From: Sphingomonas sp. NBWT7
GTDB lineage: Bacteria > Pseudomonadota > Alphaproteobacteria > Sphingomonadales > Sphingomonadaceae
Assembly (NCBI RefSeq): GCF_014217605.1
Contig: NZ_CP043639.1
Span: 1,697,501-1,761,500, forward strand
Reading direction: 5' to 3'
Length of the DNA stretch: 64,000 nucleotides
This document shows positions 16,616 to 24,842 of the stretch, piece by piece. Each line of letters opens with the position of its first letter. The stretch's first letter is position 1. Position numbers and translations under genes: made by a program. The notes under the pieces were generated by a model. That model saw nothing but the letters and a program-made list of their open reading frames with translations. It had not been told where the DNA came from and did not search any database.

Positions 16616-17713
16616 TCAGGCCGCGTTCTTCATCTCGAGCTGGCTCACCAGCCGTTCGCGCCACGTCGCCGGGGCACCTGCGACCAGGCTCAGCTGGCGT
16701 GACCGGCGGTAGTAGAGCTGCGGATCCGCCTCCCAGGTGAAGCCGATGCCGCCGTGCGTCTGGATATTCTCCTTGGAGGCGAACCAGAACGCCTCGCTCG
16801 CCGCGACACGCGCGGTCGCCGCCGCCAGCGGCAGGTCACCCGCGTCGGTGTTGAGCGCCCAGGCGCCGAAATAGGCGTTCGATCGCGCGACCTCGTTCTT
16901 GACGTAGATATCGGCAAGCTTGTGCTTGATCGCCTGATAGCCGGCGATGGCGCGGCCGAAGGCATGGCGGCTCAGCGCATATTCCTTCGCCATCTCCAGG
17001 CTCTTGTCGGCGCCGCCGATCTGCTCGAACGCCAGCAGCACCGCCGCACGATCGAACACCGCCTGCATCGCTGCGATGCCGTCCTCGTTGCCGAGCCGCT
17101 CGGCCGGCGCGCCCGAGAAGGTGAGCTTCGCCGCCGAACGCGTCGGGTCGAGCGTCGTCAGCACCTCGGCCGATACGCCTTCGCCCTTCTCGACCAGATA
17201 CAGCCCGTCCTTCGCCAGCACGACGATCAGGTCGGCGACGTCGCCGTCGGTCACCGGGATCTTCTCGCCGGACAGCTTGCCGCCCGACACACTGGTACCG
17301 ATCGAGCGCGCCGTCACCGGGCCCTTGCCCTCGGCGGTGGCGAACGCACCGATCACCTCGCCGGCGGCGATCTTCGGCAGCCACTTGGCCTTCTGTTCCT
17401 GCGAGCCGAACTTCATCAGCGCCTCGGCCACGAAATAGACCGTGGAAGCGAACGGGATCGGCGCGCACGCGCGGCCCAGCTCTTCCGCCAGTCCGCACAG
17501 CTCGACATGCCCCATGCCAAGCCCGCCGAACTCCTCGGGGATCGCGACGCCGAGCCAGCCCTGCTCCGCAACGCCCTTCCACAGCGCCTCGTCATAGGCG
17601 CGATCGGCGTTGTCGAGCACGCCGCGCACCACCTTGGCGTCGCACTTCGCGGCGAGGAACTTGCGCGCCTCGTCCTTCAGCATCTTCTGGTCGTCGGAAT
17701 AGTCGAAATTCAT
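16616..17713 (-). CDS. Acyl-CoA dehydrogenase, partner subunit lacking catalytic Glu
   Basis: A 365-residue acyl-CoA dehydrogenase homologue. The N-terminal helical domain (MLKDEARKFLAAKCDAKVVR) and C-terminal segments (SRHAFGRAIAGYQAIKHKLAD, IQTHGGIGFTWEADPQLYYRR) are intact. The position of the catalytic Glu is occupied by SRQLSLVAGAP. This is typical of the non-catalytic half of heteromeric acyl-CoA dehydrogenases. The ATG at 17713 follows GGAGAG and gives the standard MNFDYS-type start; the frame stays open to 17758. It precedes the catalytic partner by 24 bp. Confidence 0.88.
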   Translation of the reverse strand: MNFDYSDDQKMLKDEARKFLAAKCDAKVVRGVLDNADRAYDEALWKGVAEQGWLGVAIPEEFGGLGMGHVELCGLAEELGRACAPIPFASTVYFVAEALMKFGSQEQKAKWLPKIAAGEVIGAFATAEGKGPVTARSIGTSVSGGKLSGEKIPVTDGDVADLIVVLAKDGLYLVEKGEGVSAEVLTTLDPTRSAAKLTFSGAPAERLGNEDGIAAMQAVFDRAAVLLAFEQIGGADKSLEMAKEYALSRHAFGRAIAGYQAIKHKLADIYVKNEVARSNAYFGAWALNTDAGDLPLAAATARVAASEAFWFASKENIQTHGGIGFTWEADPQLYYRRSRQLSLVAGAPATWRERLVSQLEMKNAA

Positions 17714-17782
17714 CTCACTCTCCCCGCCCGCCCGCCCGTGCCCAACCTGTCGTGGCACGGTAGAGAGGACATGATCCGTTGA

Positions 17783-18571
17783 TTAGCGCGGCTGCATCCG
17801 GATCGCGCCGTCGAGCCGCACGTCCTCGCCGTTGAAATAGCCGTTGCGGCACATCTCCAGCGCCAGTTTGGCATATTCCTCGGGCATGCCGAGCCGCTTG
17901 GGGAAAGGCACCATTGCCGACAGCGCGGCCTTCACCTGCGGTTTCGCGCGGCCGAGCAGCGGCGTATCGAAGATGCCCGGCAGAATGGTGTTGCAGCGGA
18001 TGCCTTCGGGCGACAGGTCGCGCGCGACGTTCAGCGTCATGCCGATGATGCCGGCCTTGGCCGACGCATAGGCGACCTGCCCCACCTGGCCTTCCTCGCC
18101 TGCGACACTCGCGGTGTTGACGATCGCCCCGCGGTCGCCGTCCTCGGTCGGTTCCAGCGTCATCATCCCCGCCGCCGCGCCGACGATGCAGCGGAACGTG
18201 CCGACGAGGTTGAGCTCGAGCGTCTTCTGGTAGTTCTCGACCGGATAGGGCTTGATTGAGCCGTCCTCCTTCGACCGCGCGACCGTTTTGTTCGGGCCGC
18301 CGAAGCCGCCGCCCGCGCAATTGACCAGGATCCGCTCCTGCCCGTTCGCCGCGCGCGCCTTGGCAAAGCCGGCGTCGACCGACGCCTGATCCATCACGTC
18401 GACCTCGCAATAGGTCGCGCCGATCTCCTCGGCGACGCCGGGGCCGATCTCACCGTTCTTGTCGAACAGCGCGACCTTGACGCCTTCCGCCCGCAGCGCC
18501 TTCGCCGTCGCGAGGCCCAGCCCGGAGGCGCCCCCGGTAATGATTGCCGCGATATCCGAACCCAGTTTCAC
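17783..18571 (-). CDS. Short-chain dehydrogenase (3-hydroxyacyl-CoA dehydrogenase type)
   Basis: A 262-residue Rossmann-fold SDR. It has the cofactor motif GGASGLGLA (about 13-21), Asp38 suggesting NAD preference, NCAGGG, Ser in VNTASVAG and the catalytic YASAK. The insert around GGPNKTVARSKEDGSIKPY and the end NGEDVRLDGAIRMQPR resemble the 17-beta-HSD10/type II 3-hydroxyacyl-CoA dehydrogenases. It probably oxidises the 3-hydroxyacyl-CoA intermediate of this block. It is the first gene of the minus-strand run and divergent from the crotonase across a palindromic site. Confidence 0.88.
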   Translation of the reverse strand: MKLGSDIAAIITGGASGLGLATAKALRAEGVKVALFDKNGEIGPGVAEEIGATYCEVDVMDQASVDAGFAKARAANGQERILVNCAGGGFGGPNKTVARSKEDGSIKPYPVENYQKTLELNLVGTFRCIVGAAAGMMTLEPTEDGDRGAIVNTASVAGEEGQVGQVAYASAKAGIIGMTLNVARDLSPEGIRCNTILPGIFDTPLLGRAKPQVKAALSAMVPFPKRLGMPEEYAKLALEMCRNGYFNGEDVRLDGAIRMQPR

Positions 18572-18623
18572 TCAGCCTCTCCCCAGCTCGAACGCGGGCC
18601 GATTGCGACCTCGCGATTGCAGG

Positions 18624-18637
18624 ATAACTTTAGTTAT
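18624..18637. promoter_or_regulatory. Candidate operator between divergent beta-oxidation genes
   Basis: ATAACT-TT-AGTTAT is a perfect 6-bp-armed palindrome in GC-rich DNA, located between the divergent SDR (start 18571) and crotonase (start near 18673). It overlaps the likely promoter (TATGTA follows). A TetR-type or similar regulator controlling both operons is plausible, but none is encoded beside it. Confidence 0.45.
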
Positions 18638-18672
18638 GTAGAGTGGCCCGTCAACAGATCAGTGCAACAGAC

Positions 18673-19497
18673 ATGAGTGGGAGAGGCCTGTTGGAATATG
18701 AGATGATCTCGGTCGAGCGCCGGGGCGAAGTCGATTGGGTGACGATGAACCGCCCGCACGTGCTGAATGCGCTCAACGATCGCCATGTCGAGGAATTGAG
18801 CCACTATTTCGGCGCGCTGCACAAGGATCGCGACTGCCGCGTGGTCGTGCTGAAGGGCGCCGGCCGCGCCTATTGCGCGGGGCTCGACCTGCAGGAGGGC
18901 GGTCGCTCCGAATTCGACACGATCGATCGCCTCGCGCACCAGCGCTCGATCGCCGAGATCGTGATGAAGATGCGCTATTGTCCGCAGCCGATCATCAGCC
19001 TCGTCCACGGCCCCGCATGCGGTGGTGGGTTCGCGATGGCGCTGGCGTCCGACATCCGCATCGCGGGCGAATCGGTGCGCATGAACGCCGCCTTCATCCG
19101 CATCGGGCTTTCCGCCTGCGACATCGGCGTCAGCTACTTCCTGCCGCGCCTGGTCGGCGCGAGCGTGGCCGCGGAGTTCATGCTGACCGGCAATTTCATC
19201 ACCGCCGATCGCGCGCTTGCCACCGGCCTCGTCAGCCGCGTCGTGCCCGACGATCAGATAGAGGAGGCCGCCGCGCCACTGATCGAACAGATGCTCACCA
19301 CCTCGCCGATGGGCCTCAGGCTCACCAAGGAATGCCTGCGCATGTCGATCGACGCGCCCAGCCTCGAGGCGGCGGTGGCGATGGAGGATCGCAACCAGAT
19401 CCTGTGCGCGACCGCGCCCGATTTCGGCGAGGGGATCAAGGCGTTCTTCGAGAAGCGCCGCCCCGATTACACCAAGAAGAAGGAGCAGGCGGCATGA
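18673..19497 (+). CDS. Crotonase-superfamily (enoyl-CoA hydratase-like) protein
   Basis: About 274 residues with the crotonase fold. The oxyanion-hole segments are AGRAYCAGLDL and HGPACGGGFAMALASDIRIAG. Aligning by eye to rat mitochondrial hydratase, the two catalytic glutamates (Glu144, Glu164) fall on Ala and Phe (GGFAMA, NAAFIRIG). An Asp in LSACDIGVSY is a candidate alternative acid/base, as in hydrolase-type crotonases. The start is uncertain: ATG 18673 is chosen, with GTG 18643 and ATG 18703 also in frame. The stop overlaps the following SDR (ATGA). Its reaction need not be classic hydration. Confidence 0.82.
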   Translation: MSGRGLLEYEMISVERRGEVDWVTMNRPHVLNALNDRHVEELSHYFGALHKDRDCRVVVLKGAGRAYCAGLDLQEGGRSEFDTIDRLAHQRSIAEIVMKMRYCPQPIISLVHGPACGGGFAMALASDIRIAGESVRMNAAFIRIGLSACDIGVSYFLPRLVGASVAAEFMLTGNFITADRALATGLVSRVVPDDQIEEAAAPLIEQMLTTSPMGLRLTKECLRMSIDAPSLEAAVAMEDRNQILCATAPDFGEGIKAFFEKRRPDYTKKKEQAA

Positions 19498-20267
19498 ACG
19501 GGGGACTTGAGGGACGCGTCGCGCTGGTAACCGGCGGGGGCCGCGGCATCGGGCGCGAGATCGCGCTACGGCTGGCACGCGACGGCGCGGACGTCGCGGT
19601 GAACTACCGCAAGGACGCCGACGCAGCCGAAGAGGTCGTGCGCGAGATCGAGGGCCTCGGCCGCCGCGCCAAGGCCTATGCCGCCTCGGTCGACCGGTTC
19701 GAGGACTGCGCCGCGATGGTCGATGCAGTGGTGGCGGACTTCGGCGGGGTCGACATCCTCGTCAACAACGCCGGCATCGCCAGCCGCGGGCAGAGCGTCG
19801 CCGATACCGATCCGGGCGAGTTCGAACGCGTGATGCGCACCCATGCCTTCGCGCCGCATTATATGTCGAAGCTGGTCCTGCCCTCGATGCGCCAGCGCGC
19901 GAAGGAGAACGGCCGCGGCGACATCATCATCATCTCGAGCGTCGCGACGCTGTACCACGCCCCCAACGGCGCGCCCTATTCGATGGGCAAGGCCGCGTCG
20001 GAGGCACTCGCGCTCGTGCTGTCGAAGGAGGAGCGCGCGAACAACATACGCACCAACATCGTCGCCCCCGGCCTGACGGTGACGGACATGGGCGAGCGCC
20101 TGGCCAAGGCGACGCGCGGCGTCGCCGACATCCACGATCTCGCCGCCCAATCGCCGTTCGGCCGCGTCTCCACCCCGGCGGACGTCGCGGCGGCGGTGGC
20201 CTATTTCGTCTCGGCCGACGGCGAATATGCCAACGGCCAGAAGATCAACCTCCACGGCGGCGGCTGA
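19494..20267 (+). CDS. Short-chain dehydrogenase/reductase
   Basis: 257 residues of classical SDR: TGGGRGIGREIA cofactor motif (about 14-25), NNAG (about 89), Ser in IIISSVATLY and the catalytic YSMGK, with the C-terminal GQKINLHGGG. The residue pattern after the second strand (NYRKDAD) favours NADP. It resembles FabG-type 3-oxoacyl reductases. Start-stop overlap with the crotonase gene indicates translational coupling and a shared pathway, probably interconversion of 3-oxo and 3-hydroxyacyl-CoA intermediates. Confidence 0.9.
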   Translation: MNGGLEGRVALVTGGGRGIGREIALRLARDGADVAVNYRKDADAAEEVVREIEGLGRRAKAYAASVDRFEDCAAMVDAVVADFGGVDILVNNAGIASRGQSVADTDPGEFERVMRTHAFAPHYMSKLVLPSMRQRAKENGRGDIIIISSVATLYHAPNGAPYSMGKAASEALALVLSKEERANNIRTNIVAPGLTVTDMGERLAKATRGVADIHDLAAQSPFGRVSTPADVAAAVAYFVSADGEYANGQKINLHGGG

Positions 20268-20331
20268 TCGCATCCGCCCGCACCGTCATCCCGGCCGGCA
20301 AACCGGGGTGACGGCGCCGCGATCGAACCGC

Positions 20332-21558
20332 TCAGCCGCGCAGCCCCCGCTCGCCCTCGATCATATAGTCGCGCGTCACCGGCACCGCGGTGCGGCTCTT
20401 GGTCAGCTGGATCTGGTAATTGCACATGCCGCCGTTGCGGAAGGCAGACGCCGCACCCGCCAAATAAAAGGTCCACATGCGGAAGAAGCGTTCGTCGTAG
20501 AGCGCGACGATCGCGGCCTTCGCCGCCATCGTGCGATCGTACCAGTGATCGATCGTCCAGGCGTAATGCAGCCGCAGCACCTCGATATCGGTCGGGAACA
20601 GCCGCAGCCCTTCGTAGGCGGTGACGATCTCGCTCAGCGCGGGATTGTACCCGCCGGGGAAGATGTACTTGGCGGTCCAGTCGTCGGTCGTGCCCGGCCC
20701 GCCCATCCGGCCGATCGTGTGCAGCAGCATTACGCCGTCGTCCGCCAGCAGCTCGCGGCACTTGCGGAAGAAGGTGCGATACTGCGGCGGGCCGACGTGT
20801 TCGAACATGCCGACCGACACGATGCGATCGAATTGCCCTTCGACGCGGCGATAGTCGATCAGCTCGAACTTGACGCGATCGGCGACGCCCGCCTCGGCGG
20901 CGCGCGCGCGCGCGACCTTCAGCTGCTCTTCGGACAGCGTCACGCCGAGCACGTCGACATCGAAATGCCGGTGAAGATACAGCGCCATACCGCCCCAGCC
21001 GCAGCCGATGTCGAGCACGCGCATGCCCGGCTTCAGCGCCAGCTTGGCTGCGATATGCGCCTTCTTGTCCTGCTGCGCCTGTTCGAGGCTGTCGGCGGGA
21101 TCGGTGAAATAGGCGCAGCTGTACTGCTTGTCGCGATCGAGGAAGAGATCGTAGAGCCGCCCCGACAGGTCGTAATGGTGCGCGACGTTGCGCTTCGATC
21201 GCCGCTCCATGTTGATCCGGTCGAGCCGATAGCGCACCGCACCGAACGCGCGCGTCGCGGCGCTCGGCTTCAGGTTGCGCTCCCCGCCTTCCCAGCGGCT
21301 GTTGCGCTTCAGCAGCTCGACGAGATCGCGTACGTCACCCTGCTCGATGATCAGCCGCCCGTCCATGTAGCATTCGCCGGCGCCCAGCGCCGGGTTGCGC
21401 GCGATCGCCAGCGCGACGCGCCGGTCGGCGAAGCGGATCGTGACGTCGGGGTAGCCCTCCTGCGGGATACCGAAGGTCGCCGGCGCCGCGCCGGGGCGGT
21501 GGAGGGTGAGACGGCCGCGCTTCACCGCGCGGGACAGGAACAGATCAATCAACGCCAT
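20332..21558 (-). CDS. Cyclopropane-fatty-acyl-phospholipid synthase family methyltransferase
   Basis: 408 residues. The N-terminal domain, typical of CFA synthases (ALAIARNPALGAGECYMDGRL), is followed by the SAM-binding Rossmann domain with VLDIGCGWGGMALYL. LYDLFLDRDKQYSCAYFTDP and the IVSVGMFEHVG segment, which binds the bicarbonate/active site in CFA synthases, are also present. It methylenates unsaturated acyl chains of membrane phospholipids using S-adenosylmethionine. ATG 21558 is used; an in-frame TTG at 21576 abuts the stop of the upstream gene. It ends a run of five minus-strand genes. Confidence 0.88.
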   Translation of the reverse strand: MALIDLFLSRAVKRGRLTLHRPGAAPATFGIPQEGYPDVTIRFADRRVALAIARNPALGAGECYMDGRLIIEQGDVRDLVELLKRNSRWEGGERNLKPSAATRAFGAVRYRLDRINMERRSKRNVAHHYDLSGRLYDLFLDRDKQYSCAYFTDPADSLEQAQQDKKAHIAAKLALKPGMRVLDIGCGWGGMALYLHRHFDVDVLGVTLSEEQLKVARARAAEAGVADRVKFELIDYRRVEGQFDRIVSVGMFEHVGPPQYRTFFRKCRELLADDGVMLLHTIGRMGGPGTTDDWTAKYIFPGGYNPALSEIVTAYEGLRLFPTDIEVLRLHYAWTIDHWYDRTMAAKAAIVALYDERFFRMWTFYLAGAASAFRNGGMCNYQIQLTKSRTAVPVTRDYMIEGERGLRG

Positions 21559-21576
21559 GGCGCGCGCACGTACCAA

Positions 21577-22332
21577 TCAGATGCCGGCGTACCAATCGTA
21601 ATCGACATTGTCCTCCCAATACCCGCCCTTGCCACGGCCGATGCCGGCGAGGCTGGCGACCGCATCGATCCGCATCAGATACTTGGCGTGTTTGTATCCC
21701 AATTGCCGCTCGACACGCAGCCGGCACGGCGCACCGTTCGCCACCGGCAGGAAGCGATCGTTGAGCGCCCAGGCAAGGATCGTCTGCGGATGGAACGCGT
21801 CGACCAGGTCAATCGATTCGTAATAGGGCGCACCGCCATAGAGATCGGCACAGGTGAAGACGATGTAGCGCGCCCCATCCCGCATGCCGGCGGCCTTGAG
21901 AACGTCGCCCAACCGTGGGCCTTGCCACTTGCCGATCGCGCTCCAGCCCTCGACGCAGTCGTGCCGCGTGATCTGCGCCCGCTGCGGCAGCGCGCCGAGA
22001 TCCTTGAGGCTGAACGACAGCGGGCGCGCGACCATCCCGCCCACCGCCAGCCGCCAGTCGGCGAAATTGCCGGCCCGGAGTGCGCCATATTCGGGGGTAC
22101 CGGGATCGCGCGTGCCGTTCGGTCGGAAGAACGGCGACCGTTGCTCGGGCGCGAACTCGGGCACGAGCGCGTCGCGGTCGGTCAGCGCACGTTGCAGGCC
22201 GCGATGCATGTCCTCGCCCAGGAACAGGATGCGCCGCGCGGCAGGCTGCTGGATCACCCGGTCGCATCCGGCGAGCAGCACCGCACCGCTTGCCGCTGTT
22301 CCCGCGATCAGCCCCCGCCGCGAGACGATCAT
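21577..22332 (-). CDS. Tat-exported molybdopterin-dependent oxidoreductase, MsrP/sulfite-oxidase fold
   Basis: 251 residues. The N-terminus has a twin-arginine motif (SRRGLIAG) followed by a lipobox-like LLAGC, so it is probably a Tat-exported periplasmic lipoprotein. The sulfite-oxidase-fold domain has the molybdenum-ligand Cys in HDCVEGWSAIGKW. It also has the conserved GGAPYYESIDL, GAPCRLRV and GYKHAKYLMRI segments of the MsrP (YedY)-like group. The stop of the upstream cytochrome b gene overlaps its start (ATGA), so the pair likely forms a membrane electron-transfer module. The substrate (protein methionine sulfoxide or another S- or N-oxide) is not determined. Confidence 0.85.
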   Translation of the reverse strand: MIVSRRGLIAGTAASGAVLLAGCDRVIQQPAARRILFLGEDMHRGLQRALTDRDALVPEFAPEQRSPFFRPNGTRDPGTPEYGALRAGNFADWRLAVGGMVARPLSFSLKDLGALPQRAQITRHDCVEGWSAIGKWQGPRLGDVLKAAGMRDGARYIVFTCADLYGGAPYYESIDLVDAFHPQTILAWALNDRFLPVANGAPCRLRVERQLGYKHAKYLMRIDAVASLAGIGRGKGGYWEDNVDYDWYAGI

Positions 22333-23027
22333 GGCCTTTGCTCCTCTGGCACGCGCCACCAGCCGGTGATGACCGAGCGCAGTTCGTTGAGCGGCCCGGC
22401 GAGGATCACCAGCACCAGGTGGACGACGACGAACAGCGTAATCGCGATCATGCATAGGAAATGGATCGACCGCGCCGATTGCCGCCCGCCCAACACGTCG
22501 AGCAGCCACGGCCAAGCCGCGTTCATGCCGGGTGATAGCGCGAGGCCGGTAAGGACGACCAGCGGCAGCAGCACGAAGATGACGCCGACGTACGACAGCT
22601 TCTGCAACAGATTGTACGCCTGCGGATCGGCCGGATCGTGGAAGCGGAACGCTAGGTGTTCGCGCACGTCGGCAGCGACGTGTCGCACCGTCAATTCGCG
22701 CCGGCGCACGCGCAGATCGCGCGCGAAATGCCGGTTGAGTAGTCCCGCGATCATGTAGCCGAGCAGCCCGAACGCCAGCACCAACGCGAAGAACAGGTGC
22801 CAGCGTCGCGACAGCGCGAGATTGTAGTTCGCCGGGATCGTCAGCCAGGCGGGGAAGCGCGGCAGCTCCCACCATGCGGCATCGAAGTTCGCGCCGTATC
22901 GTCCCCAATAGAGCCGCGGATGCGCGTTCGAGATGCCGAGCCCCGAGCCGATCAGAATGAAGATCGCGATCGCGTTGATCGCGTGCCACAGGCGCGTCAC
23001 GAAGCGATGGCGATAGATCACGGTCAT
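22329..23027 (-). CDS. Cytochrome b (Ni/Fe-hydrogenase/formate-dehydrogenase gamma type)
   Basis: 232 residues with four transmembrane segments (about 14-33, 69-90, 133-155 and 190-212) and heme-ligand-like histidines in RLWHAINA, SRRWHLFFA, IHFLCM and VVVHLVLV. The loop NAHPRLYWGRYG is typical of cytochrome b/b6-domain proteins that serve exported molybdoenzymes. The ATG at 23027 places the first membrane helix correctly; the frame stays open upstream. It overlaps the oxidoreductase gene by 4 bp and probably supplies it with quinol electrons. Confidence 0.85.
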   Translation of the reverse strand: MTVIYRHRFVTRLWHAINAIAIFILIGSGLGISNAHPRLYWGRYGANFDAAWWELPRFPAWLTIPANYNLALSRRWHLFFALVLAFGLLGYMIAGLLNRHFARDLRVRRRELTVRHVAADVREHLAFRFHDPADPQAYNLLQKLSYVGVIFVLLPLVVLTGLALSPGMNAAWPWLLDVLGGRQSARSIHFLCMIAITLFVVVHLVLVILAGPLNELRSVITGWWRVPEEQRP

Positions 23028-23067
23028 CGCCGGCAGCCTAGACCAAAGCGGAACGTGCCGACAGCAT

Positions 23068-23829
23068 TCATCCGCCGTACGCCCGCCAGAAGAATACCGC
23101 CGTCGTCGCGCCGGTAACCAGCAGCGTCCAGACGCGCACCGCGCCCGGCGGCAGGCGCTTGCCAATTAGCGCGCCTGCCCAGCCGCCCGCGATCGCCCCG
23201 ATCAGCATCGGGATGCCGAGTTGCCACGCCACCATCCCGGCCGCGACGAAGACGATCGCGGCGGCGGCATTGGCGACCGCGAGCATCAGCGTGCGCGGCG
23301 CGAACAGCTTGCGTGGGTCGAGCCCGGCGAGCAGCCCGTAGGTCGCCGTCATCATCAGCCCCACGCCGCCGCCGAAATAACCGCCATAGATGCCGAGCAG
23401 CGCCTGCGCCGCCACCAGTGAGCGCGGCCCGATCGTAACGCGCCGCGCGAGCCACGCCGACGCGCGCCTGCCGAAGGCGAGCACGACGAAGGCGTAGAGC
23501 ACCAGCCACGGAACGATGAGATCGAACGTGCGCGTCGGCGTCACGACCAGCAGCGCGCTGCCCGCGAGCCCCGCGACGAAGGTCACGCCGGACAGCGTCC
23601 GTACGCCGACGCCGCCGACCGGGGCGAGTTCGTCGCGGAAGCTCCACGCGCTCGTTGCGGCACCCGGCAGCAGCGCGACGTTGGACGTCGCATTGGCAAC
23701 GTTCGCGGGCAGTCCCGCGGCCAGCAGCGCGGGCAGCGTCGCGAAGGTGCCGCCGCCGGCGAGCGCGTTCATCGCCCCGCCGACGAACCCCGCCCCCGCC
23801 GCCAGCGCCGCTCCAGCGGCATCGATCAT
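23068..23829 (-). CDS. TauE/SafE-family permease
   Basis: 253 residues with about seven to eight hydrophobic segments and the two family repeats. The first contains AGFVGGAMNALAGGGTFATLP, the second QALLGIYGGYFGGGVGLMM. This family exports sulfite, sulfoacetate or other sulfur-containing anions. The start at 23829 is chosen because longer versions overlap the upstream manA-like gene. It sits 40 bp upstream of the cytochrome b/molybdoenzyme pair, which is compatible with sulfur-oxyanion traffic. Confidence 0.88.
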   Translation of the reverse strand: MIDAAGAALAAGAGFVGGAMNALAGGGTFATLPALLAAGLPANVANATSNVALLPGAATSAWSFRDELAPVGGVGVRTLSGVTFVAGLAGSALLVVTPTRTFDLIVPWLVLYAFVVLAFGRRASAWLARRVTIGPRSLVAAQALLGIYGGYFGGGVGLMMTATYGLLAGLDPRKLFAPRTLMLAVANAAAAIVFVAAGMVAWQLGIPMLIGAIAGGWAGALIGKRLPPGAVRVWTLLVTGATTAVFFWRAYGG

Positions 23830-23860
23830 CGCGAGCGCCGCGCTGCGGACGCGTCGCGAG

Positions 23861-24691
23861 TCAAGCGTCGATCCGCTCGGTTCCGGTATAGGCGAACAGC
23901 AGGTCGGCATCGTTCGAGGCGTGCACGATCTCCTCGCCCGTCAGCATCACGCACTCGCCCGCCTTCCACGCGACGCCGCCGACCACGCCGTGGCCACGCA
24001 CCGGCACCAGCCAGCCGGGCTTGCCCTCCGGCAGGTGCACCGTTCGCTCGCCACCGGTCCACCGCTCGAGCACGAACTTGGGCCCTTCGACCAGGATCGT
24101 ACGCCCCGGCGCCACCTCGCCCGGCCGCGGCGGCGCGACATAGGGGGTAAGCTCCGCCACGGCGACGCCGTCGTCGAGGTGAAGCTCGCGCGGGCGCCCG
24201 TAGTCGTACAGGCGATAGGTGGTGTCCGAATTCTGCTGCACTTCGATCAGCGTCAGCCCCGCGCCGATCGCGTGGATCACGCCGGAATGCGAGTAATAGA
24301 AGTCGCCCGCCTTCACCTTCTTCCAGTCGAGCTTGTCCTCGATCGATCCGTCGAGCGCACTCGCGCGCAGCTCCTCCGCCGTCATCGGCTGCTTCGGCCC
24401 GATCGCGATCGTCGAATCGGGCTGCGCATCTAGGATCAGCCAGCATTCGTCCTTGCCACGCGGCAGCCCGCGCTTCTGCGCCTCCTCGTCCGACGGATGG
24501 TCCTGCACCGACAGCTTCTCGCTGGTGAACAGATACTTGATCAGCATCTCGGGCTCGTCGGGATGCGGCGACTGGAACCACACCTCGCCGATCGGCTCGC
24601 CGCCGGACGCGGGATCGGGAAAACCAGGGTATAATTTGTGGCGGCCCCACGGCTTCTCGACGCGCTTGGTCGCCAGCAAGGTTGCAGTCAT
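23861..24691 (-). CDS. manA: Mannose-6-phosphate isomerase, class I-like
   Basis: 276 residues of the short class I phosphomannose isomerase type. The cupin zinc site is assembled from LSVQDHPSDEEA and GKDECWLIL plus GVIHAIGAG, and the C-terminal cupin half includes LVPVRGHGVVGGVAW. The N-terminal VEKPWGRHKLYPGF is characteristic. It interconverts fructose-6-phosphate and mannose-6-phosphate, feeding GDP-mannose for surface glycans. It is the first gene of the minus-strand run, 31 bp before the TauE/SafE permease. Confidence 0.88.
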   Translation of the reverse strand: MTATLLATKRVEKPWGRHKLYPGFPDPASGGEPIGEVWFQSPHPDEPEMLIKYLFTSEKLSVQDHPSDEEAQKRGLPRGKDECWLILDAQPDSTIAIGPKQPMTAEELRASALDGSIEDKLDWKKVKAGDFYYSHSGVIHAIGAGLTLIEVQQNSDTTYRLYDYGRPRELHLDDGVAVAELTPYVAPPRPGEVAPGRTILVEGPKFVLERWTGGERTVHLPEGKPGWLVPVRGHGVVGGVAWKAGECVMLTGEEIVHASNDADLLFAYTGTERIDA

Positions 24692-24842
24692 GTTGGTACC
24701 CCGATGATGAATGGCTGTGCTACCCGCTCAACGCCGCCGCGACCAAGCCGTTTCATTCCGCCTGCATATCGTTCCGCCCGTTCCAGCCCCGCTCGTTTCG
24801 CCATTGTTCGCACGCGCGGCCCTGCGCTAAAGGCTCATTCCG

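Noticed and set aside
20227..22758. 843-codon open frame opposite the cyclopropane synthase and molybdoenzyme
   Set aside because: It spans several genuine genes on the other strand and shows low-complexity composition typical of GC-rich shadow frames.
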